A DNA stretch of 64,000 nucleotides, taken from NCBI RefSeq assembly GCF_023380225.1, contig NZ_CP093362.1:1302001-1366000 (forward strand), read 5' to 3'. The position numbers and the translations under genes are program-made. The notes under the pieces are model-generated. The model was not told the origin of the DNA. It did not search any database and saw only the letters and a list, made by a program, of their open reading frames with translations. Origin of the DNA: Apilactobacillus apisilvae. GTDB taxonomy: Bacteria; Bacillota; Bacilli; Lactobacillales; Lactobacillaceae. This document shows, one piece after another, positions 1 to 7,862 of this stretch (position 1 is the first letter of the stretch; every line of letters starts with the position of its first letter).

Positions 1-609
1 CAAAATGTTGAGAGTATGAAAAAATACTCAAATGGTTACTTTAGTTGGTTTATGAAAACCATTAAAAAACCTAGTGAAGAAGTTAAGGAAAGTCATACAT
101 ATTACGGACTAACTTCATTTATTGTTTCAGCTATTTTAATTGCATTTACCATGTATCATAGCTTTATGACTATCTCTTCACTTTTAGGAGACACTTTTGG
201 TTCTGTTTTAGGTAATAACATTAGTGATAATGTTAGTTATTTCGACTGTTTGATAACTGTATTAATCTTGATTATTGTTTGGATTTTAATCGGTTTTCTT
301 GCTAAAAAGTTCTCATCTAAAAATAAAATTGGCTTTTTTGAATATCTTAATAAGCTATCTAATGTTACTAACTACATAATTATTATAGATTTACTTCTAT
401 CTATACTAGTTTTAGTTTCATCAAGTTATTTAGCTTATGCCTTAGTTTTCTTATTTATTACACTAATTATTCCTGTTGCATATAATATTGGCTTATCATT
501 AATTCTGTTCGAACATTCTAACAGTAAAATTGATGAAATTTATATGGTATTAGGAACGATTATTGCCGACTTATTGGCGGTTTTAATTATTTTTAAACTA
601 TTTAGTTAA
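1..609 (+). CDS. YIP1-like multi-pass membrane protein, 5' end outside the window
   Basis: Membrane protein of unknown function with about five hydrophobic segments and a short loop rich in Lys/Ser (around residue 100 counted from the in-window Met). The first Met in the window is at 16, but the frame stays open to base 1 (codons read QNVES before that Met) and no convincing ribosome site precedes it, so I treat the gene as truncated by the window edge. Family members in lactobacilli often carry an N-terminal zinc ribbon before a segment like NGYFSWF, which would lie upstream. It sits 20 bases ahead of a zinc-ribbon protein on the same strand, so the two probably form an operon. The DUF6574/YIP1-type assignment is from memory of the family and is tentative. 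Confidence 0.6.
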   Translation, partial: QNVESMKKYSNGYFSWFMKTIKKPSEEVKESHTYYGLTSFIVSAILIAFTMYHSFMTISSLLGDTFGSVLGNNISDNVSYFDCLITVLILIIVWILIGFLAKKFSSKNKIGFFEYLNKLSNVTNYIIIIDLLLSILVLVSSSYLAYALVFLFITLIIPVAYNIGLSLILFEHSNSKIDEIYMVLGTIIADLLAVLIIFKLFS

Positions 610-629
610 GATTAAGAGAGGATCTTTCC

Positions 630-2030
630 ATGCCTAAGAAATTATTTTGTCCCAATTGTGGACATCCCATTCAAGCATCTGATGAATTTTGTCAAAACTG
701 TGGTTTTAATTTAAAAAACATTGATACAAATAATGACACAGTTAATAATAATTCATCACAAAATGATGCTAATCAATCAAATAATAGTCAGTTTAATAAT
801 CAAAACGCTATTCAAAGAAAATCACCACAACACAAGATGAAGCATCCTAAATTGAAGCTTTCTATCATTGCAATTTTGGTAATCGTCTTAGGTGGTGGTT
901 ACCTATTTGGCCAAAATTATTATTCTAAAAGTGCTACGATGAATCGAATTGTTGATGGAATGCAAGATCAAAATGATGTTACTAAATACTTCTATACTAA
1001 TGATCCTAGTTACACAATGAATAGTGATTCATTAACACCATTATCTAATTACTTTAATGACAATAAAGAAAAATTGTTTGAATTTAAGTCTCAGCTAATG
1101 GATGGTGGTGAAACTAGTGGTGACAAGTTTGAATATAAACAAAATGGCCATCAATTTTTAATTTTTCCTCGTTACCAAATTAAGGCCAAGACAGTTTATC
1201 CAACTGTTTACACTAATCGTGATAATGCCAAAATTGAATTAGATGGTAAACATATTCTTACTTCTAATAGTAGTGATTATCAAAAGAAGATTGGCCCTAT
1301 TTTTCCAGGTCAATATGAATTAAAAGCAACCGGTCAAGTTAATGGTAAGAAAATTTCTAATGATGGTAAATATTACTTAAGTGATAATGCTGATTCGGTA
1401 AACTTAGTATTAAAAACGATCAAATTTAAGGTGTCAGCTGCACCTAAATCAGTTATTTACATTAATGGTAAACGTCAAGGAACTGTTGACGATAGCGGGA
1501 ACTATGCTGTTCCAGAAATGCCATATTCATCTAATATGGTTGTAACTGCTAAATACGGTAATATTGATTCTAATCCAACTAAGGTAACTTCAGATGATAA
1601 TGAGTCCACCGTTGATGTTACTTATCCAGGTAGTGTATCTAAAGATGATACTCAAAACTTATTAGACGATGTATCTAATAATTTACAAAATATTGTTAGT
1701 GATGGTGATGCTGACGATTTAGATGATGATTTTGTTGGTGGATCAGACAATAATTCATACAATCAACTTTACGATTGGGGTAAAACTCAACATAAAAATG
1801 ATGATATTAATAGTGTTGATTTGACCAACGATATTCAATCTATTACACCAGGTCATGATGGAACCTCAATTATTAATTACAATGTTAAGTATGTTTTCTA
1901 CAGTGATGATTCAACAAATACGGAAGTATTCAGATGGACCGCTACTGTTAAAAAAGATGGCGATAATTTGAAGATTGTTAAAACTGCCTCAGATAATAAA
2001 CCTATTTCACAACACAAAGAAGAAGATTAA
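630..2030 (+). CDS. Zinc-ribbon, TcaA/YvbJ-like membrane-anchored protein
   Basis: 466 residues. The N-terminus holds a zinc ribbon with two Cys pairs (CPNCG near residue 7, CQNCG near 21), then a disordered Asn/Gln-rich linker, one transmembrane helix at about residues 75-95, and a large extracellular part. That part has the layout of TcaA/YvbJ proteins, with small beta domains around residues 190-330 (for example the segment KSVIYINGKRQGTV) and a C-terminal NTF2-like portion. Family members act at the envelope and affect cell-wall stress and glycopeptide response in staphylococci; the role here is inferred only. A good ribosome site (AGAGAGGA) lies about 10 bases before the ATG. It is the second gene of a unit with the preceding membrane protein and ends at a bidirectional hairpin. 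Confidence 0.75.
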   Translation: MPKKLFCPNCGHPIQASDEFCQNCGFNLKNIDTNNDTVNNNSSQNDANQSNNSQFNNQNAIQRKSPQHKMKHPKLKLSIIAILVIVLGGGYLFGQNYYSKSATMNRIVDGMQDQNDVTKYFYTNDPSYTMNSDSLTPLSNYFNDNKEKLFEFKSQLMDGGETSGDKFEYKQNGHQFLIFPRYQIKAKTVYPTVYTNRDNAKIELDGKHILTSNSSDYQKKIGPIFPGQYELKATGQVNGKKISNDGKYYLSDNADSVNLVLKTIKFKVSAAPKSVIYINGKRQGTVDDSGNYAVPEMPYSSNMVVTAKYGNIDSNPTKVTSDDNESTVDVTYPGSVSKDDTQNLLDDVSNNLQNIVSDGDADDLDDDFVGGSDNNSYNQLYDWGKTQHKNDDINSVDLTNDIQSITPGHDGTSIINYNVKYVFYSDDSTNTEVFRWTATVKKDGDNLKIVKTASDNKPISQHKEED

Positions 2031-2033
2031 TAC

Positions 2034-2075
2034 AAAAAAATGGTGTTACCCACATAATTGGATAACGCCATTTTT
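2034..2075. terminator. Bidirectional rho-independent terminator
   Basis: Stem of AATGGTGTTACCC against GGATAACGCCATT with A-run on the left and T-run on the right, so it can terminate both the zinc-ribbon gene and the convergent gene at 2077. Confidence 0.8.
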
Positions 2076-2076
2076 A

Positions 2077-2727
2077 TTATTGTTCATTATTTAATTGATC
2101 TAAATTAATTTCATTTTTACCTACCAAGTCAACGTGACTTTGTTTTGATACATAATCAGGAATTGGTGATTTAGTTTTTACGCTAGTATAGAATTTGAAA
2201 TGATTAAATTTAGGGGCATTACTAGTAATCATGGTTTTGTAAGTTTGACCATTATAGATTACCTTAGCAGGCCAGTAAGTATTAATTTTGTATACTGATC
2301 TAATAAAGATGGCATTGGTTTTGCCGTAACGTTCCATATTCAAGGGTGGCATTCCAGCAACTGGATCGCTAGGATGATCAGCCATAAACATACTATTTTG
2401 AATAATCATCTTAGCATTTTGTCCTTTATACCAATTTCCTAAATAGTCACGAGTGATTGGCTTATAAATCGGATGCTTATTCACATCATCACCATTTTGA
2501 TCAGCGACATTATCATAAGTATCGTCATTTTTTTGTACTTTGTGATTTTGTTTTGCTTTTTGATAGCTATCATTTTCAGCAATTCGTTTCATTAAGTTAT
2601 CGGAAGAAACTGGTAGGGTGTCAGCTTTATCAGTGTTATTATCTGATAAGTTATTGAATGCGACACCACCGCCAATTGCGATAAGTAGCACAGCAACTGA
2701 ACCAATAATTGTCTTTTGAAATTTCAT
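2077..2727 (-). CDS. Secreted or membrane-anchored protein of unknown function
   Basis: 216 residues. It begins with a short basic stretch and one hydrophobic segment (MKFQKTIIGSVAVLLIAIGG) without a lipobox Cys, so it is either a signal peptide or an N-terminal anchor. An Asp/Asn-rich linker follows (about residues 28-85), then a folded part of about 120 residues rich in Tyr and Lys with no motif I recognise. The start is supported by a ribosome site AAAGGA about 9 bases upstream. It is transcribed alone, converging on the zinc-ribbon gene and sharing its terminator. No function can be assigned. Confidence 0.65.
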   Translation of the reverse strand: MKFQKTIIGSVAVLLIAIGGGVAFNNLSDNNTDKADTLPVSSDNLMKRIAENDSYQKAKQNHKVQKNDDTYDNVADQNGDDVNKHPIYKPITRDYLGNWYKGQNAKMIIQNSMFMADHPSDPVAGMPPLNMERYGKTNAIFIRSVYKINTYWPAKVIYNGQTYKTMITSNAPKFNHFKFYTSVKTKSPIPDYVSKQSHVDLVGKNEINLDQLNNEQ

Positions 2728-2861
2728 TAAATAAATTCCTTTCGATTAATCTAGTAAACATAATCTTAACATGAATCTTTTATAACACAGATTTTATTAC
2801 ATTATAAATATAAATCCTCACTTTGTAAATTTTTAATATATTTGGGACCGCTTAAAATACA

Positions 2862-3236
2862 TTAAGATTTCTTGATTTCAAGAATTATTCTAGACTTTTG
2901 TAAATATTTAACTTCATACTTATCGGTTAAATCGGCTAAAAAAGGTCCTAGCTGGTCACTTTTCGGAGATAATGCATCCAAATATTTTAGATATGTTTTC
3001 TTTTCGTCATCATTTGCAATTTTTTTAAAATATCCCCAAACATGTTGATAAGCAGTCACCAACGTAGCTCTAGTTGGAGTGATATTTTCTAAATCAATCA
3101 CAATTTGTTCATATTTATGTTCTTTTTCTTTCGTCCATTGATTATTTTTAGCTAAATTTCGAATTTCATTATAAGCTTGTTGAGAACGTGCCATTACCCA
3201 ATATTTGTTGTATGCCCAATCACTTTGCCATGACAA
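2862..3236 (-). CDS. DUF1722 (YbgA-like) family protein
   Basis: 124 residues covering nearly the whole DUF1722/YbgA domain. Recognisable segments are WAYNKYWVMARSQQAYNEIR near the N-terminus and YQHVWGYFKKIANDDEK in the middle. The biochemical role of the family is poorly known; in proteobacteria the domain is often fused to a DUF523 domain, while stand-alone forms like this one are common in lactobacilli. The start codon is TTG: read on the minus strand, a good ribosome site (GAGGTG) lies 6 bases before TTG-TCA-TGG, while the overlapping ATG is out of frame. It is monocistronic. Confidence 0.75.
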   Translation of the reverse strand: MSWQSDWAYNKYWVMARSQQAYNEIRNLAKNNQWTKEKEHKYEQIVIDLENITPTRATLVTAYQHVWGYFKKIANDDEKKTYLKYLDALSPKSDQLGPFLADLTDKYEVKYLQKSRIILEIKKS

Positions 3237-3370
3237 ATGAAATCACCTCTATATTTTCTTCTTATTTTATGGCATTCATTTAAAAATGCAAGTTTTAATT
3301 TATTGATAAATTTTAGCTAAACCTATTGCTTATTTAATTAAAACTTTTATAATTTGAAATAATTCAGTGT

Positions 3371-3376
3371 AGGAGG
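3371..3376 (+). promoter_or_regulatory. Ribosome binding site deciding the start at 3384
   Basis: Perfect AGGAGG, 7 bases before ATG 3384 and only 1 base before the in-frame GTG 3378, so the ATG is the real start. Confidence 0.75.
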
Positions 3377-3383
3377 TGTGAAG

Positions 3384-3710
3384 ATGAAAGTTACAATCAA
3401 GCTAGATGGCATGTTAGCTGATCAGGTTAAAAAATCAGCTAATACTGCGCATACTAGTGTTGAAGAATACATAACTAATTTGCTACAGGATACTTTAAAA
3501 ACGGGTAACTTTGAGCAGCGTCAATTTGTTGGTAAACGTGTTGATGGTAAGAATGTCAATGGCAATAATCATCTCGTAATGATGGATGGAATTTATTATC
3601 GCTATGATTTAATTAATGAAAAAGAACTCAATCAAAATGCTTCATATGAAGTTATTGGTAATAATGGAAATATTTTATATTTAAAAAAAGTTAAGGAAGA
3701 AGGAATTTAA
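3384..3710 (+). CDS. Small protein with RHH-like N-terminus and OB-like C-terminus, SPFH partner
   Basis: 108 residues. Residues 1-40 (VTIKLDGMLADQVKKSA and a following helix) look like a ribbon-helix-helix antitoxin/CopG fold. Residues about 48-108 are a run of beta strands ending in YEVIGNNGNILYLKKV, which resembles the OB-type C-terminal domain of NfeD-like proteins. Its stop is 2 bases from the start of an SPFH protein, the classic NfeD/stomatin arrangement, so a partner role is likely. There is no transmembrane helix, unlike normal NfeD. I chose the ATG at 3384, 7 bases after AGGAGG; a GTG at 3378 is only 1 base from that site. The domain calls are fold impressions, not searches. Confidence 0.6.
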   Translation: MKVTIKLDGMLADQVKKSANTAHTSVEEYITNLLQDTLKTGNFEQRQFVGKRVDGKNVNGNNHLVMMDGIYYRYDLINEKELNQNASYEVIGNNGNILYLKKVKEEGI

Positions 3711-3712
3711 TT

Positions 3713-4534
3713 ATGCCATTTGGAATTAAAGTTGTTAGACAAAACTATGAAGGACTAGTTGAAAATTGGGGTAAATATCGTAAAACAATTCACTCAGGAT
3801 TACATTTTTACATTCCATTTGTTCAAAAAATCAGAAGTGTTAGTTTAGCAATGCAACCTAAGTTGTTACCTCGCTATTCAATCATCACGAAAGATAATGC
3901 TGAAGTATCCGCCAGTGTAACTTTAAATTATCACGTTACTAACTCGGTTAAATATCAATACGAAAATACGGATTCAGTTGAATCAATGTCGCAATTAGTT
4001 CGCGGTCATTTAAGAGATATTATTGGTCGTATGGAATTAAATGAAGTGTTAGGTTCAACCGCTAAGATTAACCAAGATTTAGCTGAAGCAATCGGTGATT
4101 TGACCAATACTTATGGAGTTAATGTTGATCGAATTAATATTGATGAATTAACTCCATCAGCAGCTATTCAAGAAGCAATGGATAAGCAGTTAACTGCTGA
4201 TCGTGAGCGTCAAGCTGAGATTTCTAAGGCACAAGGTGATGCTCAATCCATCCAATTAAGAACGAAAGCACAAAATGAAGCTTTGATTGCCACTGCTAAT
4301 GCCAATGCCAAAGCTACTAAATTAAAGGCAGATGCTGAAAAATATCGAATCGATACAGTTCAAGATGGATTGAAAAATGCTGATGAAAAATACTTTGAAA
4401 ATCAATCAATTAATGCATTTGGTGAGGTTGCTAAATCCGATAGCAATTTAATTGTGGCACCAATGAACAAAGCTAATGAATATGGTCAAATTGCTACTTT
4501 AAAGAAAATCCTTAAAGATGGCGATAAAAAATAG
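3713..4534 (+). CDS. SPFH/Band 7 (stomatin-like) protein
   Basis: 273 residues. Residues about 5-190 form an SPFH/Band 7 domain: NYEGLVENWGKY, then GLHFYIPFVQKI, then the helical segment starting VRGHLRDIIGRMELNEVLGS. Residues about 185-235 are an Ala/Lys/Gln/Glu-rich helix typical of flotillin/QmcA coiled coils that drive oligomerisation. Family members form ring-like scaffolds on membranes and associate with proteases or NfeD partners. There is no N-terminal transmembrane helix, so membrane attachment would be peripheral or through a partner. It is the second gene of a two-gene operon ending at the hairpin at 4539. Confidence 0.85.
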   Translation: MPFGIKVVRQNYEGLVENWGKYRKTIHSGLHFYIPFVQKIRSVSLAMQPKLLPRYSIITKDNAEVSASVTLNYHVTNSVKYQYENTDSVESMSQLVRGHLRDIIGRMELNEVLGSTAKINQDLAEAIGDLTNTYGVNVDRINIDELTPSAAIQEAMDKQLTADRERQAEISKAQGDAQSIQLRTKAQNEALIATANANAKATKLKADAEKYRIDTVQDGLKNADEKYFENQSINAFGEVAKSDSNLIVAPMNKANEYGQIATLKKILKDGDKK

Positions 4535-4538
4535 TCTT

Positions 4539-4567
4539 AAAAAAGTCATTTTATAATGGCTTTTTTA
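4539..4567 (+). terminator. Rho-independent terminator
   Basis: AAAAAAGTCATT paired with AATGGCTTTTTT (one G-U) around a 4-base loop, ending in T-run, directly after the SPFH gene. Confidence 0.75.
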
Positions 4568-4622
4568 TTTGTTTATAATATAAGGTTAACTTTTTACATG
4601 AAAAATATTAATATATAATATT

Positions 4623-4637
4623 GGGGGTGTAAAAATT
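4623..4637 (+). promoter_or_regulatory. dacA: Ribosome site and possible ATT start of the carboxypeptidase
   Basis: GGGGGTG at 4623-4629 followed after 5 bases by an in-frame ATT (4635-4637). No ATG, GTG or TTG is in frame between this site and ATG 4674, which lacks its own ribosome site. Confidence 0.4.
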
Positions 4638-4673
4638 AATAATAAAATTTTACAAAAGACGCCGGTAATCTTA

Positions 4674-5549
4674 ATGGTTATCATATTTTTTATGACTTTT
4701 TTTAATCCAATAATTGCGAATGCTGATTTTAAGACATCAATGTCTAATCATGCTAGGGCTGCAGCAGCAATGGATTTAAATAATCATAAATTTCTTTATA
4801 CAAAAAATGCTAGTAAACGTTATGCAATTGCTTCAACTACCAAATTAATGACCTTATATTTGGCAATTAATAAAGTACAGCATGAACATAATGGCTGGAA
4901 TCAACGGGTAAAAATTTCTAATAACTTGAGTCGTATGAGCAAAAGTTCTGACTTAGGAAACGTTCGATTAGTTGCGGGAAGAAAGTATACCGTTAAGACT
5001 TTGTATCGTGCCAGTTTAATTGCTTCATCAAATGCATCGGCCATTACTTTAGGTAAATGGGTGAGTGGTTCGAATAATAAATTTATTCATTTAATGAATT
5101 ATCAAGCTAAACAATGGCATCTTCAAAACCAAGCTCATTTTGTTTCGGCATCAGGTTTAGAAAATAATGACTTATATCGATATGGAATTCGCTATGGTAA
5201 ATATCGTGATTATAATCGAGTAAGTGCTAGAGCAATTACCAATATCGCAGCTAAGTTATTAGATTTATATCCTAATATTGTTAATGATGCTAAGCATCGG
5301 ATTGCTTATATGGGTAGCCAAAAAATGAAAAATGAGAACGAATTGTTAAAGGGTGGCTATAGTTATGATCATGCATTGCATGTTGATGGCTTAAAAACGG
5401 GTTACACACCTTTAGCTGGTTATTGTTTAGTAAGTACTAGTAAATTACATAATCGTGATCGTATTATTGTAACAACTTTACACGATAATAGTGGATCAAG
5501 AGATCAAGCTAAAATGATTAAAAGTATTAATTCAAGTATAGGAGAATAA
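4674..5549 (+). CDS. dacA: D-alanyl-D-alanine carboxypeptidase, PBP5/DacA family
   Basis: Serine peptidase that removes the terminal D-Ala from peptidoglycan stem peptides outside the membrane. All three active-site motifs are present: STTK (residues 54-57), SSN (118-120) and KTG (241-243). It is short for the family (291 residues) and appears to lack the C-terminal beta domain and membrane anchor, so it is probably a secreted form. ATG 4674 has no ribosome site and gives a signal peptide without basic residues. Reading back in frame to an ATT codon at 4635, 5 bases after GGGGGTG, would add NNKILQKTPVIL and complete a normal signal peptide; I keep ATG as the conservative start. It heads a run with the next three genes (gaps of 6 to 30 bases). 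Confidence 0.85.
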   Translation: MVIIFFMTFFNPIIANADFKTSMSNHARAAAAMDLNNHKFLYTKNASKRYAIASTTKLMTLYLAINKVQHEHNGWNQRVKISNNLSRMSKSSDLGNVRLVAGRKYTVKTLYRASLIASSNASAITLGKWVSGSNNKFIHLMNYQAKQWHLQNQAHFVSASGLENNDLYRYGIRYGKYRDYNRVSARAITNIAAKLLDLYPNIVNDAKHRIAYMGSQKMKNENELLKGGYSYDHALHVDGLKTGYTPLAGYCLVSTSKLHNRDRIIVTTLHDNSGSRDQAKMIKSINSSIGE

Positions 5550-5555
5550 TTTTTA

Positions 5556-6551
5556 ATGAAGAATAATGTTCTTAAGTGGATATCATTAGCCACGGCAGTA
5601 TCAGGTTTATATTTAGGCATAAATAATATTTCTGCACATGCGGATGATAATGCTCAAACAACTCAACAAAGTACTTATAATGAAGCCAAAACTTTATATC
5701 GCACTAAATTTCATTTTTATAAAGAACCTAATTCGAAATATCGATTAAGTTCTGCTAAGTATGATAAAGGTAAGAAGTTCAAATTAACTCGTATTGCGCA
5801 AAGCAGTGGTGGAATTACCTACGTTAAGACTAACAAGGGCTGGATTAATCAGAATGCTTTTACTCAGTATGTAACTGGCTTTGGTAATATGGACTACTCA
5901 ATGAAAGTAGTGAAAGACGATGCAGCACTTTATAACAAGCCTTATGAAACTGCTGGGGCTAAAAAAATTGGTTCCACTAGTTCATTAGGTATCTTTAACC
6001 AAGAAGTTAAAGTGAATGGCCGTGCTGAAACTAATTTACGTAAAGGGTATTATCGTTTTAATTATAATGGTAGAAACTATTATATTAGGGGTAAATATTT
6101 AGAATTTAATTTGGCTGGACTAAGTGGTTCGAATAAAAAAATTGAAACTGCTTTTAAAGCCGGTTATAAGCTTTATGGCAAATCACCTTATGCATGGGGA
6201 AAAGGTCGTACAGTATCAAGTGTACGTATGCACCAATTTGATTGCTCTTCATTTGTTCATTATATGTATTCCAAAGCTGGGGTTCGCTTAGGTGCAATGT
6301 CAAGTGCATCAACATATACTTTAAAAAACATGGGAAGCCATGTTAATTATAAGCATATGAAACGTGGTGATATTTTCTTCTTTGATGACAAATCAGAAGG
6401 GAAATTCTGTCATGTTGCCTTTTATTTAGGTAATGGTTTATTTATTCATGATTCTCCTTCCGCTGATACTGGTGGTGTCGGGATTTCATCATTAAATGAT
6501 CCACATTGGAGCTCACGTTTTAATCATTATGTTAGAAGAGTTGTATATTAA
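5556..6551 (+). CDS. Secreted NlpC/P60 peptidoglycan endopeptidase
   Basis: 331 residues. Signal peptide at residues 1-29 (cleavage likely after AHA), then SH3-like or surface-layer-associated repeats (about 45-105 and 112-185), then a C-terminal NlpC/P60 cysteine peptidase domain. The predicted catalytic residues are Cys230 in FDCSSF, His286 in CHVAFYLGNG and His298 in FIHDSP. Such enzymes cut gamma-D-Glu-diamino acid links in peptidoglycan stems. The ribosome site GGAGAA overlaps the end of the carboxypeptidase gene (6-base gap), so the two wall hydrolases are co-transcribed and probably act together in wall remodelling. Confidence 0.85.
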   Translation: MKNNVLKWISLATAVSGLYLGINNISAHADDNAQTTQQSTYNEAKTLYRTKFHFYKEPNSKYRLSSAKYDKGKKFKLTRIAQSSGGITYVKTNKGWINQNAFTQYVTGFGNMDYSMKVVKDDAALYNKPYETAGAKKIGSTSSLGIFNQEVKVNGRAETNLRKGYYRFNYNGRNYYIRGKYLEFNLAGLSGSNKKIETAFKAGYKLYGKSPYAWGKGRTVSSVRMHQFDCSSFVHYMYSKAGVRLGAMSSASTYTLKNMGSHVNYKHMKRGDIFFFDDKSEGKFCHVAFYLGNGLFIHDSPSADTGGVGISSLNDPHWSSRFNHYVRRVVY

Positions 6552-6569
6552 TAAAAAGTGGTGATTTGT

Positions 6570-7139
6570 ATGTTTCCATGTAAAATTGACGATGAGATTG
6601 AATTATCATTACCTGATATTGATCATGATGCGAAAGCTTTGTTTAATTTAATTGATCAAGACCGGAATCGAATTATGAAATGGTTGCCTTGGGTTAAACA
6701 TATGCAGACGGTTAAAGATGAACAAATCTTTTTATCTAATTCATTAATAGATTATCAAAATAATAAATCCTTAATAGTAGTTATTAAATATCACGGAGAT
6801 ATTGCTGGTACTATCAGTTTTAATGGCTTTGATGAAAACCGTCATACCGCGGATATTGGATATTGGTTAGGCAAAGATTTTACGGGTTATGGAATTATTC
6901 ATCGTTGTGTAATCGGGATGTTAGATATTGGATTTAATCATTATGATTTAAACAAAATCATTATTAATGCAGCGGTTGAAAATAATGCTAGTAACAATGT
7001 TGCTAAAAAATGTAATTTTCATTTAGATGGTGTCTTAAGAGAAAACGAATTATTATTAGATGGCTTTCATGATGAAAATACTTGGTCATTACTATTAAAA
7101 GAAAAAATTCATAATGATTTTCATTCAAATAAAATTTAA
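6570..7139 (+). CDS. GNAT acetyltransferase, RimJ/RimL type
   Basis: 189 residues covering one complete GNAT domain of the ribosomal-protein N-acetyltransferase kind. Visible features are the N-terminal RNRIMKWLPWVKH segment, the central strand ADIGYWLGKDFTGYGI leading into the acetyl-CoA-binding turn, and a C-terminal block with NNVAKKCNFHLDGVLRENEL. It acetylates an alpha-amino group or a small amine; the substrate cannot be told. The ATG at 6570 was chosen because GTGGTGA (6558-6564) is a good ribosome site 5 bases before it; the in-frame GTG at 6558 lies inside that site. Third gene of the wall-hydrolase run. Confidence 0.8.
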   Translation: MFPCKIDDEIELSLPDIDHDAKALFNLIDQDRNRIMKWLPWVKHMQTVKDEQIFLSNSLIDYQNNKSLIVVIKYHGDIAGTISFNGFDENRHTADIGYWLGKDFTGYGIIHRCVIGMLDIGFNHYDLNKIIINAAVENNASNNVAKKCNFHLDGVLRENELLLDGFHDENTWSLLLKEKIHNDFHSNKI

Positions 7140-7168
7140 GGTAAAATTACTTTCAAAAGGGTGGTCTT

Positions 7169-7711
7169 ATGAAAAGTAAGTTAAAAATGTCAATTAAGGG
7201 TTGGCTATTTGCAGTAATCTTTTTTGTGTTTGCTGTATATGCCGGCTTTATTCAATATCACTATGATGGAATCAAAGATATTGATGTTACGTTCTTGTTT
7301 ACTAATCTAGGTGATTATATTTGGTCTTTAATTTCTTTAATAATTATTGTCATATTATATGTAGCTTTTAGTTTAGTTCCATCGCGTAAATTAACTTTAT
7401 TACCTAATATATTCATGCTCATGACAGCAGGACAAATTTTAGTGCAAGCATACTATACATTACCAAGACTAAATATTATCGGTTTAGTTGTGGAATTAAT
7501 ATTTACAATTACTCATTTAATGCTTGCTTATTATTTGACTAAGATTAGTTTTGATGTGATTGATAATGATAACGATAAAAAAGGTTATTTTAATAATTGG
7601 TTTAATCAACTTAAGAAAAGTTTGATGCAGAATTATCGGGAATTAACTATATTTATGATTTTATATATTTTAATTCGTTCGATTACTGTAATATCGGTGA
7701 CAATTAAATAG
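7169..7711 (+). CDS. Four-helix membrane protein of unknown function
   Basis: 180 residues with four clear hydrophobic segments (roughly residues 10-28, 46-66, 75-118 as a pair, 158-178) and a polar Asp/Lys loop before the last helix (around residue 130). No family is recognised. A ribosome site (AAAGGGTGG) precedes the ATG. It is last in the run that begins with the carboxypeptidase and is followed immediately by a strong terminator. Confidence 0.65.
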   Translation: MKSKLKMSIKGWLFAVIFFVFAVYAGFIQYHYDGIKDIDVTFLFTNLGDYIWSLISLIIIVILYVAFSLVPSRKLTLLPNIFMLMTAGQILVQAYYTLPRLNIIGLVVELIFTITHLMLAYYLTKISFDVIDNDNDKKGYFNNWFNQLKKSLMQNYRELTIFMILYILIRSITVISVTIK

Positions 7712-7712
7712 T

Positions 7713-7752
7713 AAAAGAGCTCAAAATTACTAAAATTTGAGCTCTTTTTTTT
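7713..7752 (+). terminator. Rho-independent terminator
   Basis: Near-perfect stem AAAAGAGCTCAAAATT against AAATTTGAGCTCTTTT with a long T-run; separates the wall-hydrolase run from the giant gene array. Confidence 0.9.
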
Positions 7753-7862
7753 TAAGCAAAATCTTTGATAGTTATATTAGTTTAGAATTATTATTTACTT
7801 GTAGAAAATAATTATGTACATATTAATTATTGTTGAAATAATTCTGGATGGGGATGCTTTAA

